Origin: Nilaparvata lugens
Taxonomy: Eukaryota > Arthropoda > Insecta > Hemiptera > Delphacidae
DNA length: 64,000 nt
Reading direction: 5' to 3'
NCBI RefSeq assembly: GCF_014356525.2
Contig: NC_052505.1
Coordinates: 46,545,844-46,609,843 of the forward strand
Part shown: in pieces, positions 25,281-37,517 of the stretch
How positions within the stretch are numbered: position 1 is the stretch's first letter
Layout: the number at the start of each line of letters is the position of its first letter
The notes under the pieces: generated by a model
Told to the model about the DNA's origin: nothing
Database searches by the model: none
What the model saw: the letters and a program-made list of their open reading frames with translations, nothing else
Position numbers and translations under genes: made by a program

Positions 25281-25702
25281 AATTACCTTTGTGTATGAGA
25301 TATGAAGCCGTTCTCAGACTTTTTTCTCTCCTTTCTGCTTTGAATAGTATTGATTAATAATGTGAATATCTTCTAAACGGTTTGAGCTATTGATATGCGG
25401 TTTTCGCCATTCTTTTTTTCTTAAAATTTCGTATCGAAATCATGTATCACATGACCACCTTCCTATTTAAAAAAATAAAGTTGCATTCAATATGGCGGAA
25501 CCAAGATGGCGTACCAGATTTTTGAAGTCATGGTAAAGTAGTATTTTCAATTTGAGTAGGATCCCCAATCACACCAATCATCAAATTACCTTTGTGCTTG
25601 AGATATTAAGCCGTTCTCGAACTTTTCACCCATTCTGTATATCATGCGGTGAAATGTGATGTATATCGCTTTTCGTATTAGCTACGATAATACACCACAT
25701 CT
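24523..25702. mobile_element. large fold-back element with three related arms
   Basis: The outer ends are inverted copies: AGATGTGGTGTATTATCG at 24523 and its complement ending at 25702, with arms of well over 100 bp. Inside, a sequence with CTTCTGAACGGTTT and CGGTTTTCGCCATTC appears once in one orientation and twice in the other (near 24850, 25060 and 25370), so the element carries an extra arm. Related sequence lies in copy 1 of the tandem duplication (23033-23791) and near 35840-36010. No coding region. Confidence 0.7.
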
Positions 25703-25730
25703 AAAATATATGTTTGAATATAACAAGACT

Positions 25731-26190
25731 GTGGCACTAGGGCCAAGTATCAAATCAAGTAACAAGATAAGAGCTGTATGTTACAACATAAGTCATAGGC
25801 GCTAGGGCCGAGAGTCAAATCAAGTAGTAAGCTTAGAGCTGAATGTTTCACCATAAGAGGTTAAGAGCGCTAGGGCCGAGAGTCAAATCAAGTAGTAAGC
25901 TTAGAGCTCAATGTTTCACCATAATAGGTTAAGGGCGCTAGGGCCGAGAGTCAAATCAAGTAGTAAGCTTAGAGCTGAATGTTTCACCATAAGAGGTTAA
26001 GGGCGCTAGGGCCGAGAGTCAAATCAAGTAGTAAGCTTAGAGCTGAATGTTTCACCATAAGAGGTTAAGAGCGCTAGGGCCGAGAGTCAAATCAAGTAGT
26101 AAGCTTAGAGCTCAATGTTTCACCATAAGAAGTTAAGGCGCTAGGGCCGAGTAGAATGATTGAAACTGAAGGTTTCAACATAACAAAGTA
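25731..26190. repeat. 68-bp minisatellite
   Basis: Units begin GCGCTAGGGCCGAGAGTCAA at 25799, 25867, 25935, 26003 and 26071 (period 68), with a final unit starting at 26138 after a one-base deletion and a degenerate unit before 25799. Units are nearly identical, with GAGCTGAATG/GAGCTCAATG and GTTAAGA/GTTAAGG variants. The array starts within 30 bp of the end of the fold-back element. Confidence 0.95.
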
Positions 26191-27282
26191 GAAATATGGA
26201 TAATACTCAACTGAAAGAATTTCGTGGTTTTCAAGCAAGAAAAACCAGACAGCATTATGTAATACTCCAAGATTGTCAGGAGACAGGGCTGGACGCAGGT
26301 GGCAAGAAACAACATTGATACGAGAAGTACAGGTTACAATTTGACATCAGTCGAAGACATGAAAAAGTTCGTATGCATTATGAATTTAATTATGCCTTGA
26401 ATTTAAGTGTTCAATAAAATTGAATTGAGACATTGAAGCTGACTAAGAAACATGAATGAAGTTTGTCGCATGGTTGAAATCAGATCTGAGTTTAAAGTTG
26501 ATGAATAAGGCACAAAACTGTGAATAATATAACATAATACATCACTGAAACTGAAATTTTAGATTCTGAAGATTGATATTTGCTTGAAGATTTTAGATAA
26601 TTTGGTTTCACTCAAAGGATGATTGAGAATCATTTCGATGAAAATTGAGTACGAAATTCAGAGCTTGCAACGACATTCCAATGAATGAGAATAAAGCTAG
26701 AACAGGAAGAAGAAGGTATACCAACCTCGAATTGAAGTGCAAGGAGTCAGACACAAAATGCGAAATAATTATTCAGAACAATAATTAGTGACTAAGAATG
26801 ATAAATTTCATCACAAAAATGTCAAGTGTAATCCTAACTGTAAACCTAATTTTCAGCTTCAACCATCATCACCAACTACATAGTTTTCATATTGATATTT
26901 CCCACAATGACATAAGTTCCTAAGATTATGTTCTGTAAAAAATTACAGGATGAAATTTCCAGAACATGAGAAAGTGATTAAAGGTCTACAAGCTAATTCA
27001 ATATCTACAAATTTAGAAAAAGGTTTTAAACTTACCCAACTGGATTTCAAAAAAAAGACTCAATAAAAACAAAAAGTAAAGAAGGCCGAAGCCTAATTTG
27101 GCAATATTAACTCATATTGGCAAATAAAATATAAATAAATGAGAAGCAGATATCATTTTCAAGTCAGATCAAAGCCAAAAATTAAAGAGAAGTGAGTGGC
27201 AAAAGCACACACCGTAGAATAGGCTACTGCCTAGCTACTCAGCTGTTCAACAGTAGTTTTGCCAACTCGCAAAACAAAATAC
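26190..27282. other. noncoding stretch, no supported gene
   Basis: AT-rich sequence without frames or repeats of note. Confidence 0.4.
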
Positions 27283-27960
27283 AAAAATACTAGTAGTCCT
27301 GTGAACAGTAGACCTCGCGCTCAGTGAGTTACATTGACCTGTTGTTATGTTTTCTCAAAAATTAATAAAAAATTTATCAATTAAAAATGTCTAGAAAAAA
27401 TCCTAAATAAACATAGAGCTTTCTGTCCTATATCGTACCGTGACGTGTCGTCCCGGAATGTGAGTGTGAGCGCTGTTATCAGGTTTGGCTGCAACTGTCT
27501 ACAACGTTGATGGAAAGATACAATTTTCAAGATGTTCGATGTTATTGAATGGGTAGTATTACAGTCAACTGTCTACTAACGTAAATGGAAAGATACATTT
27601 TGAAGATAGATGTTCGATGTTTTTGAACGGGTAGTATTATAGTCCACTAGACAGCTGATTTATGATGAATAATTCTATAGTCTGATTTTTACGGTAGTAT
27701 TGGCATATGAAGGAGGCTCCTCTTTCCTTTCATATCATCCTTGAAATGCAAAATTTCCAAAAACCTTGTATATACGTCGACGCGCGATTTAAAAAGGAAC
27801 ATACCTGTCAAATTTCATGAAAATCTATCCTTGAATGCGCAACATAAAAACATATGAACATTTAAACATTTGAACATTCAAACATTTGAACATTAAAAGA
27901 AATGCCAAACCGTCGACTTGAATCTTAGACCTCACTTCGCTCGGTCAGTAAATCTTTTAT
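27283..27960. mobile_element. dispersed element, ACTAGTAG start and GACCGAGCG tail
   Basis: The start (27287) matches the right arm of the fold-back element at 58845-59092 over about 70 bp (AACAGTAGACCTCG and onward). The end matches 59500-59560 in reverse orientation: ACCTCACTTCGCTCGGTCA with TTGGCATTTC and a short run of ACATTTGA-type octamers (about 27855-27897). The body contains two copies of an ATGGAAAGATACA...GATGTTCGATG phrase. It is a nonautonomous repeat with an octamer minisatellite near one end, possibly Helitron-like. Confidence 0.5.
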
Positions 27961-28340
27961 GAATTACAAACCGACAATATTCGATTATAATTATTCAAAT
28001 TACGGAATTGAGATTATAGTTAACTATTAAGAATTACTTTTGGTACATGATGCAGTAGTATACTTTATTCAAACTTGGCGCGCTTGCATAAAAACTATAA
28101 TCTTTTCATTTCTTCACATTTTCTTATATTCATTTTAAATAATTTCAATTTAATAATATACACATTACATATCAATTTCGGTCCAGTCATCGGCGAATCT
28201 AGAGATGACTGGACGCCTCCCCTCTGTATGATGAGATCCAAGTTCAATCATAATGAAAATAACTTCCTCCAAAAATGATTTATAATAATACGTTTCGAGG
28301 GAAAAAAATCAAGAACAAGAAAAATTGGAATATTCCAATT

Positions 28341-28412
28341 TCTCGGGACTCGATCCGAGAAACATTCGCTCTGAAATCGAGTGCTCTTACTACTAGACCA
28401 CAAGTCCGTTCG
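28341..28412 (-). ncRNA. tRNA-derived SINE-like head
   Basis: On the minus strand, a GTGGTCTAGTAGTAAGAGC segment resembles the tRNA D-arm/A box (RNA polymerase III internal promoter). About 30 bp on, GGATCGAGTCCC resembles the T-arm/B box. The acceptor stem does not pair well and the flanks are AT-rich, so this is more likely the head of a SINE or a tRNA pseudogene than a working tRNA gene. Confidence 0.45.
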
Positions 28413-28725
28413 AATTGAATGTCTTGTAACAACGTTGTAACGTCCTCATAAACAAACACATTTTACAACAATGGAGCAATGTATGCCATATGAAACTTCA
28501 TGTCGGATGAATGAAATTTGATAATTTATTCTGAAAAATCTAGAAGGAAAATTGAAATTTGGGCTTCGAGGTGCACGAGATTGATATTTTTCGAAAATGT
28601 GTGCAAAATTTGGAGATCTAAATCATTCCCGTTTTTCAGGTATGCAATCCACAAGTTGACATGTATTGATGAGAACAAACACAAACCTACTCTCTCTTAT
28701 CATAGATTGCTCTCTCGAACATTTA

Positions 28726-29285
28726 GTCCGGGCTTAAATATCATTCCGTGTTCATTTTTGGGTAACAGCCGCAGGAGATGACTCAATTTCTTGTTAGATC
28801 TAGCATAATAAGGATCGTGATGATGATAAGTCGAAATCTCAGGCAAACACCTCGAAAACAAGATGACCGCCAAAATTTTCAGGGCTCTACTACATCGCTT
28901 GTATTTCAATAATCGTTCAACATATTAAACCGTTCTTTGATATGAAATATTTCTAAACTTTTCTTCGACAAATTTTGTTTTATGAAATTTCCCTCTAGAA
29001 AGTATATTTTCTATCATGGAAGAAAAAAAATTTCTAGAGGAAGATTTCAGATATATTTTCTATCAAACAACGCTTTATCTTAAACGGTTTTTTTAAACAA
29101 GCGATATAGCAAAACCCTAAAAAAATTGGCGGCCATCTTGTTTTCGAGGTGTTTGCCTGTGATTTCGACTTTTCATCATAACGATCCTTATTATGCTAGA
29201 CCTAACAAAGAAATTGAGCCATCTCCCGCGGCTGTTACCCAAGAATGACCACGTAATGCCTTTTTCATGACATTTGCGCCCGGAC
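28726..29285. mobile_element. 560-bp fold-back element flanked by TA
   Basis: Ends are GTCCGGGC and GCCCGGAC, each next to TA, which fits a TA target duplication of the Tc1/mariner class. The arms, roughly 28726-28915 and 29105-29285, are imperfect inverted copies that share AAATTTTGGCGG-like and TTTTCGAGGTGTTTGCCTG sequences. The centre is AT-rich and has TCTAGAGG inverted motifs. No transposase frame, so a nonautonomous element. Confidence 0.75.
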
Positions 29286-29289
29286 TAAT

Positions 29290-30385
29290 TTCAGAAAAGA
29301 AAAGACTGTTGACACTGAGATCGGCCTGAAATTGCTGAGTTTGTTCCTATTTCCTTTCTTGTGAATTGGAGTGACTTATTATTATATGGAGTCACTTTGT
29401 GTTATTCAATCTCAGAACAGTCTCTCAAGAGCTTATTCCTTAAATTCCCAAAGAAGTAAAAATCGACAGATGGAAGGAAAGGCAAAAGAGAGTGACTAGA
29501 GTACAGCAGTACAAATATCAATGTTGAAAATCAATAATTATCATTCTAGCGATTTTTCAGTAACAATGTTCGTCGCAATGTTGAGGAGCATAATAAATGA
29601 CAGGAGAAATAATTAAAAGTAGTGAGAGTGAGAAAAGGGTGAGGGACTGAAAGGGAAATGACGTTTTGTAATTGGATGAGTTTTTAATTGGATATGAGAA
29701 AATGAGCAGCTTACATTTCTTCGGTCCTTCTTGAAGGACACTGAATAATTCGTGAGGAAATTGGAAGTTTATGAATGGGAGATATATATAAGTACATTAA
29801 AGGCGTAAGAAAATATGAAAAATAGATTTAGTAATTTCTTTCTAGTCGTTTTTCATGCTCTCGCTTTCACCATAAGTCTTAAAGCGTAATATTATTATTA
29901 CTGTTGAGAATAATTTGATAATTCCTTTTCAGAAATCAACTGTTACTAAATTTCATGTGACTTTTGAGTTCATGATCCTTTTATTCAACATATTTTTTGT
30001 CTGCAATTGAATAGGCGAAGATCAGATTTGAAGAAAAAAGTCTATCAGCTTTTTGAATTTATGATCTGGTTCATTAAAGAAGTTCACATATTCCTAGACT
30101 ATTTATTGTGTGTAATGAATTATAAATTACCGGTGGTAATAGAGATTTCTCCAGTTTGTGTAGATAACAAAACGTGGAGTATTGCCATCATCTTCTTGAA
30201 GTAAGATAAAAATTGGACCTAACTACACATTTTTGGTGGGATCTAGTACTGATTTTGCTCGTATCCTTTTTCCTGAATTTTCACCTCTTTCCTGAGATGG
30301 TGTAGAGCGTATATGCAATATTAAGGGCAGTATCCAAGCCAGGGGATGTATTTTGGCCCTCAAAAGGCTCACTTTCGAATTTGGA
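29290..30385. other. noncoding stretch, no supported gene
   Basis: AT-rich, no recognised frame or repeat. Confidence 0.4.
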
Positions 30386-30389
30386 AAGT

Positions 30390-30790
30390 TTAGCTGAACT
30401 GAATGAAACTGCTACACCGAAAATAACCGGCTGCATGCACTATGTGGGGGAAGCGCAACAGCCTAGAAGTGCTTTCAAATTGAGAAAAGTATCGGGTCGG
30501 AAAGTTTGGCTTTGAACAAGACTGGATGGGGCCAGGTCTGGCATATAATCGAGTTTGGACTGACTTAGCAGCAACTGATGAAAGCTGCAGCTTTTCCTCC
30601 ATCACACCACCGGACATGCACAGACACCTTCTAAGGGCCGCACAGGCAAAGGGCCCTGACAGGGCAAAGGGCCATTCTAAGGGAAACCGGCCAAGCAGGG
30701 CTTACTTCTACCTTTTGTATCGGCCAATCAAACCTTCCGTGCCGATCTGAGAGAGATATCAAGTTCGCTCTCACTGGCCGCCCTCTCAAG
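30390..30790. other. GC-richer island with AAGGGCC repeats
   Basis: The composition differs from the flanks. Around 30632-30685 the heptamer AAGGGCC occurs three times. Overlapping frames of about 75 codons on both strands lack recognisable domains. It may be a first exon, promoter or an old SINE; the sequence does not decide. Confidence 0.25.
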
Positions 30791-30890
30791 TAAAGATTCG
30801 ACTAGAGTAGTTAGCAAATTGAAACCTGAATTGATTTTCAAGCTGCTTGTTTAATCCTATAAAAGCGGTCATCGACAACGGCAGCTTTTC

Positions 30891-30930
30891 TTCTTCTTCT
30901 TCCTCTTCTTCTTCATTTTCTTCTTCCAGT
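30891..30930. repeat. (CTT)n microsatellite
   Basis: Imperfect CTT/TTC run of about 40 bp. The glutamate-rich minus-strand frame across it is a by-product. Confidence 0.85.
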
Positions 30931-33900
30931 TGAAATCTGTTTTTGGATATTTCCTTAATATTATTTCCCAATTTTCAATAATGGTGGATCACACATTCGA
31001 GCGTTATTAATCCAAGTGTATCAGGAAAGAATCAGAATTATCCATTGATATACACTCTGTAGAAATGTATACACTGCTTAGAAATTTGGAAATCTTATTT
31101 TTCGAAATCACTAAAGAATCAACAAAAAATGACCTAAGCTAATCTTCAAATTGGTTTGGATAACTATTTGACATTACTTTAGAACTGATGACGTACTGAA
31201 CTCCGGAATGATTAACCTTATTGAACTATTGAGTTTTATCTGCAACTCTTCATTATGATTTCAAAAGGTTATTAACTTCCTCATGAATGATAGTTTCACA
31301 ATGTTATTATTCCTGAAACATTCTAATTTTAGAAACTAGATAACAAACGATAACGCACCAAATAACAAATGTAGCCAACATCGATCATACAAGACTAACA
31401 TTATTGTATTCGTGAGACTCAGAACAATAGTACTCTATTATTCAACTGTGGGGAAACATTTGTAGATTCAAAGTAAATGTATTGGTGAGTTAGAGGTGCA
31501 TTGGAATTGGAGGCTGCTACTATTGTAGTTATCCACACACGATAAGATCTATCATCATTGCTATTATCTTTTCTGCAAACAACAATTTTGGGTAAAGAAG
31601 GAGTGAAGGTGATATGTTAATTGTATAGGTATTATTATTCGCTGCCTCAAGACCATCCCAGGTAAAATATACATACCGCTCTGTCATTATCCAGCTTCCT
31701 ACCAATTATCTAATCAAGGGGTATTCAATTTTAGCTTCCGAAATGTTTTTACGTGTCAGTGAATAGTGATGTTTGATAAAACCAGTAAAGCTGAGTTCAG
31801 TTTAAACCTTCGAAGCGTTTAAAGTGTGAGAATATTATTCTGATTGAACCTTGATTTGTAACATATACTCAATAAAATCTCTAAGAATAGTGATTCAATG
31901 AATAATAGTCAGTGTTCCATGAAATATTCAAAAGTTTTATCGATATGAAAGCTGCATCATCTCCTCTCATGCAATCGCATGTTTGAAAAGGTAATAAAGT
32001 GATAAGTTCCAAAATTGAAGCTTTTTATTTTTATAATTTTTTTTTTGTATACAGATCGGGATACTAATAATATTTATACATTTTCCATTGATTTGTGCTT
32101 GTCTGATGTCAACCAGTATATTTCAGACATTAGCAAGCAATAGACAACACGTTTAGGCATATACGTTCTAGGTACGAGAGTCGATAAAAATCAATTAAAT
32201 TCAATAAACCATTCTTTGTTTTCCATGTATATCAAGCTGCCTTGAATTTGATTTTGTGTTTCCCTGTTGATTCGGAATCCACCCAGAAAGCAGAACCGTA
32301 TTGAGCATTTATCTTATAAATGGTTTATTTATTTCATAATTCTCTTTATCACTGAAAATAAGCTTCTTACAATTATTATTCCAAGTTTTAAGCTTTGTTG
32401 TTTATTATGAAAATCTATCATAGAATCACCTTCACTTAATACGAGCAGATGGATTCTTCAAGTCAACTTATTTTATGTTGCATTTAAATGTTTAGATAGA
32501 CTAAATATTCGAAGAATCTTCACATAAACATAATATCATAGATAAAGGATAAGCATATTTCTTGTCTATGATAATAAAGTGAACTCGATTGATGATGTAA
32601 TACAATCTTTCTATCCGACTGCCAATCCTGATTCAAAATCTCTTAGAATAAGCGTATATGAGTAAAAAATAATTAATTAAAATCTATAATTTACTGACGG
32701 CTCATCTAATGCGTATTCGCTAACGTTTTTCACGAAGTCTTTGAAACCAGTTTGAGTTAGAATGCTATGCATGTTAATGTAATGTAATGCGTAACCACAT
32801 TCCTCTACTATTGTTCCTTCTATGGCCATTCGATTTCTCAATCCATCAGCATTTTGCAATATGAAAAGATTCCACGTAAATGCTACTATATACATGATGA
32901 ATCAATAGATAGTTTCTTAATTCTTTTGCAAAAACGGATTATTATTTTATTAAAAGGATTATTTTTTATTATTTATAAAAATGATATTATTTGTAATTAT
33001 TGATTCATACCTTTTATTGCTTGATAGGTGACATTCACCTTGAACTTGAAAAAAAAACTGTTACAAAATTCCATTACAATGTATTGTGGAGTTCTATTGC
33101 AAAATACAAGCATATAGGTTAACAAAGAAATAGCTATTGCAAAAATTGAACAATCAAGTAATGAAGAAAATCTTTTAAAACTTGTTACTTTGTGTTATTC
33201 TCTGTGAGATGCTTTCCCACTTTCACCATTTAAACAAATAGAATTTTAAAAAATCAACTTCAAGTTTTTTTAGATACAATTGTTATTTCAGTGATTTTTT
33301 CAAGGTTAATCAGATTGATAATATAATTCATGACTCTCCGATTCACTTTCAAACTCTCATTTACAAAAATATTCTATATAATTCCTCTCGTTTATTTGAA
33401 CACAAAGAGATCATTGTATTTGTTATATTATTGATGAATTGGAAGCTTTCTTGCAGCTTGAATTAGAGCATAGAATCAAAATATATTTCCGAACTGTTCC
33501 ATGAAATCGAAACAGAGTTCCATGAAAGACAAGTGAAGGTGGATTCCCACAGTGGCCGTGTCCGCTTTGTAACCAACCCTATTTGAGTAATCTCAAATAA
33601 GACTGCCTAACAAGTAGGAAGCAATGCTGGTCATGAGGGCCAGTGAATATTTTGGCAATCCTGGTTGAAATAAAATTTAAGCCAAGTCCGATTGAATCTT
33701 ATATTTTCAACATTAAAATCAATTTCATTTCTTAAGTTACAAAATAACAAGTTTACAAGTTTTGATTATTAAATCTATGTTAGTAACCCGGGTAGGCCTA
33801 CAACTGAAGCTTCAGTGTAATGTGGAATCGTAGATAAGCGACGATTATCGAAGTTTGAAACTCATAAAATTCGATGGACTTGGTTGAATTAGAAGCCGAA

Positions 33901-35360
33901 TTGTAAAACAAGTGTTCTGCTTACCCCACTTCGAATTGTAAATGGAAATTTAACTTTCATACTGTACTTGAATTCCAAAATTTGGTTGAATTTGCTTGAG
34001 TTTATGGAAAATGTTTAGCCTCCTTCATCCAGTATTTATCCTGGTATTATATTTGTCCGGTCATTCAAAATTAATGGTAAAATAAAAAAAAACCTGTTTG
34101 GAACAAAAGAAATAGAATAAAATCTAATAGATACAAGCATCATGTTGATGTTAACCAGAGTGGTTAACATGCAATGTTGGACAGGTTAATTATCAGGATA
34201 CATTCTGTAGAAACATGATACCGTAAGAACAGCGGTAATAAAATATTATTATGACAAATCTCAAATAATTTAATAATAATAAATCTCAGAGGAATACGGC
34301 AAAATTAGTAAGCAAAATAGTTCAGATGAATAAAATAACAAAAGGAAATTATAAAATATCAGAAGGCTTAAATCAGTTACACATGGAGGGATAAAGTTGA
34401 TTCAAATTCTAACAGCTTCTTTACGTTATTTGATAAATTTCAAAATAGGATGTAATCAAATTTATATTGAATTTATAGATGATAAAGAATTAATTAATGA
34501 AAAAACTAGGCAAATATGAGATTTTCGATAGAAGTGGTGGTTCTCGCTCTAGCACTTCGCCAATTGAAAATAATACAATTTCGAATAGCGTTTTAATAAT
34601 TCTTAACATCACTATAATAATACGACAGTGAAGCTATTATTATGCAACTAGTTTCTCCCTTGAATGGATTACAATTTGATGATTTACATGAGAAAATGCT
34701 ATTGAATTATGAGAGATAATAAAACTATAGAAATGGCCAATCGGAACTTTATGCCAAGAATATCCTGATATGCTAATTATTCCCAGAATATACATTAATT
34801 CAAACTTGTTCTTTGATATGTTGAGAGCCAGTGACGTTAAAAACCGGATTAGTAGAGTTTTTGAATCCAATGCATTTTGGACCCAAGCTTCAAGCACATA
34901 TATATCATTCAAATGAATGTTTTTAGTGTAGTAATTGAACGAGCGTCAGTGTGTTCTCACTTTTGACGTACTGGAAACCAAAGACGTTGTCCGTCTGTTT
35001 GTATGTTCTACAATAACTATAGAAAGAATTGATCAATCAGCTTTAAATTTTGAACACGTATTCTTCGAACCTTTTCACAGGTAAAGTTCGTTGGACAACA
35101 AAATTGACTCACTCCTTCGTCCTTTTTCAGGATATAACAAATAACATTGAAAGTGCAAAAGAAAAAAAATGTTGTGATTCATCATTTAGTCAGCTGAAGA
35201 ATTCATTGCATGTGATTACAACTTTTGTTCCATTCATTCATTAATAACATCAGCTGATGCCTTTTGGAAGCTTTCTTACAGACTGACCTCCATGCGCTGA
35301 CACATGATTTCAGCTGGTTGATATGCAACAATATACATACTTTACAACTTCAATATAGAA
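30931..35360. other. noncoding stretch, no supported gene
   Basis: About 4.4 kb of AT-rich DNA. The frames present (for example 32677-32895 and 34640-34912, minus strand) are short and show no domain. No array or hairpin element was seen. Confidence 0.4.
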
Positions 35361-35361
35361 A

Positions 35362-35620
35362 ATCTGGTGTGGCGCACCCACACAACTTTCCAAGCTGTTA
35401 TGAAAATTGATCACCTGACGCTAGTGTTCACGCGCATCTCAAGTCTACTTTTCAAAGATCTGAGCCAGCTGGTGACAGGACAATAACGCTGGATACACAC
35501 GAGATCGGCTATCTCTTCATAGTGAATGATTTAATAGAATCAACAGTGTTAGCAACAGACTGCTCATTAATTGTAGAGATTTTCAAGCTTGATCTTTTCC
35601 ACTCAAACTTTTTCGTTTAA

Positions 35621-35684
<64 letters not shown>

Positions 35685-36010
35685 GACCAATACCCAAAAA
35701 CCACTTTTTTGGACTCAGGGGACCTTGAAACGTATAGAAATTTAGAAATTGGAGTACCTTGATTTTTTTAGGAAAGCAATACTTTCCTTACCTATGGTAA
35801 TAGGGCAAGGAAAGTTAAAATCTGATATGGGTTGAGATATCAATTTTGCGGCTTTCGCCATTCATTTTCTCTTGGAACTCTGTATCGAAATCATGTATCA
35901 CACCGTCTCATTTGAAAAATGAATTTGAATTCATATGAGAGACAAAGATATTGAAACGACAAAGTAATTTTTTATTTGAAATAGGATCCCCAATGAAACC
36001 TACTGTCAAA
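35362..36010. repeat. dispersed repeat with (AC)n and fold-back relatives
   Basis: AAAATCTGGTGTGGCGCAC and ACACAACTTTCC at 35362-35393 recur in reverse at about 43630-43672, beside a GT microsatellite. The part at 35840-36010 (GCGGCTTTCGCCATTCATTT, then ATCATGTATCAC and GGATCCCCAAT) is related to the fold-back family of 23.1-25.7 kb. The block is therefore a mosaic of mobile-element sequences around the AC tract. Confidence 0.55.
35624..35680. repeat. (AC)n microsatellite
   Basis: Uninterrupted AC dinucleotide run of 57 bp. Confidence 0.97.
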
Positions 36011-37079
36011 TTATTCTTGTAAAAGAAATATTTTGCTGTTTCCATAATTTTCACCAACTTTGTATAATTAAAAGTTTCGGGTTTCAAAGATTACAATACA
36101 ACAGTTGATAAGCAAGTTCTTTTTCCTAGGGGGACACTAGCTATAGAACATACTTTTGAGAAAAAATATTCACAAACTATTTGGTGGGGTAACATTATAA
36201 GAAATTTACTCTCTCAACTAAGAAATTCACTGATAATACTTTGCATAATTCATCACAAATCATATGTTTATCCAACTACAACACTCACTAGATGATTATA
36301 AAATCCACATAAAGTTGCTATGAGAATTTGTTCATGATGAGATAAAGAACTCAAAGAACTTTAGTAGCTGAAACAAAATGCGTTCATTGAAGTGCTTTCT
36401 CCTGTTAACAAATTCGAATGGCCATTCTTGTATTCTCGTGCGACTATTTATATAAAAATATAATTTTGCCAAGTATATTGACAATATTATCTTTATTTAT
36501 GTACGTATAGTATCACTATCAGCATCACAATTCGATGATGCTTAATCAGCCTGAAATCTCTACAGTGGGCTATGGTAATGAGATCTTCGTTTAAAAATAG
36601 TTTAAAATTCGAAGCTCTGTGATTCGCCTTATTTATTGTTCCGCAACTCTGCTATTCCATAATGTCTTGTACTATACTGCTATTGTAAGTGATATATTCA
36701 TTTATTTCGGATTCCATCATGAGCTCCGATTCACTAGAAATGTATTAATTAATAATGACTAGCAGTGAATTGTTTTAAGATAGGCTAGTGGAGTTGAGAG
36801 TTACTAACTTTGACGAGTTTTTTTTTTTTTGGCTAGAAAGCCTTCTTTTTGTATAATATTATTCCACTGATTGTGAAGTACCTTATTGTCTGTATTTCTT
36901 ATAAAAATTACCAAATCACTGCATCCATCTACATGATTCATCTGATTTACAAAAATGTAGTTACAATGTGCGTAAAGTCACGTTGATTATAATACAACGT
37001 ACATAAAAGTCACTACGTAATTGAGTATAATTTGCTATGACCTTATCTTATATCCTCCGATACATTGAATTTCGTTCTC
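36011..37079. other. noncoding stretch, no supported gene
   Basis: AT-rich, with a short poly-T near 36822. No frame or element recognised. Confidence 0.4.
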
Positions 37080-37099
37080 AGATACATTTTTAATAAATT

Positions 37100-37517
37100 C
37101 AATCCACCTACGAGTGAGTGCTACTCGAAATGATACGCGATTCGTGCAAGGCTCAATCGATCATTCGATAAACTTTCAACGTGTAGTTGGACTGATCAGC
37201 GATCATTTGTTGCGCGAGTGAGAGATAGTGACGATTTTTTCGTAGAGTTTAGTAGCGAATGATGAGAGCAGAGCAGAGCAGCCATTGTAGTAGAAGAGCA
37301 GAGCAGAGCAGCCGTTGGCTGAATGGGACGGCGATTAAAGCGAGCAAGCGACCGTTGAAAGAGTGATTGATGCTAGTCGCCGTCATGAAGACTTCATAAA
37401 CGCTTTTTATTTATCACAATGGAACGCCGATATAGTACACCTGTCGACGGCCATCGTATATCAAAATCGACTGCAGCGAAATATCACCCCCTGTTACACA
37501 AGAGGTCACTTTTCTAG
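37100..37517 (+). promoter_or_regulatory. candidate promoter / 5' exon with short frame
   Basis: GC content rises here and an AGAGCAGAGCAG motif is directly repeated (37264-37276 and 37292-37304). A short frame opens at an ATG in good context (CACAATGG, 37419) and runs 32 codons to 37517, passing a weak donor-like GAGGTCACT at 37502. I recognise no domain. A first exon is possible, but nothing downstream can be linked to it. Confidence 0.2.

Noticed and set aside
25731..26190. Regular repeats that could suggest a CRISPR array
   Set aside because: The 68-bp units are contiguous without unique spacers and the genome is eukaryotic; this is a minisatellite.
30786..30971. Glutamate-rich frame on the minus strand
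   Set aside because: It is produced by the (CTT)n microsatellite.
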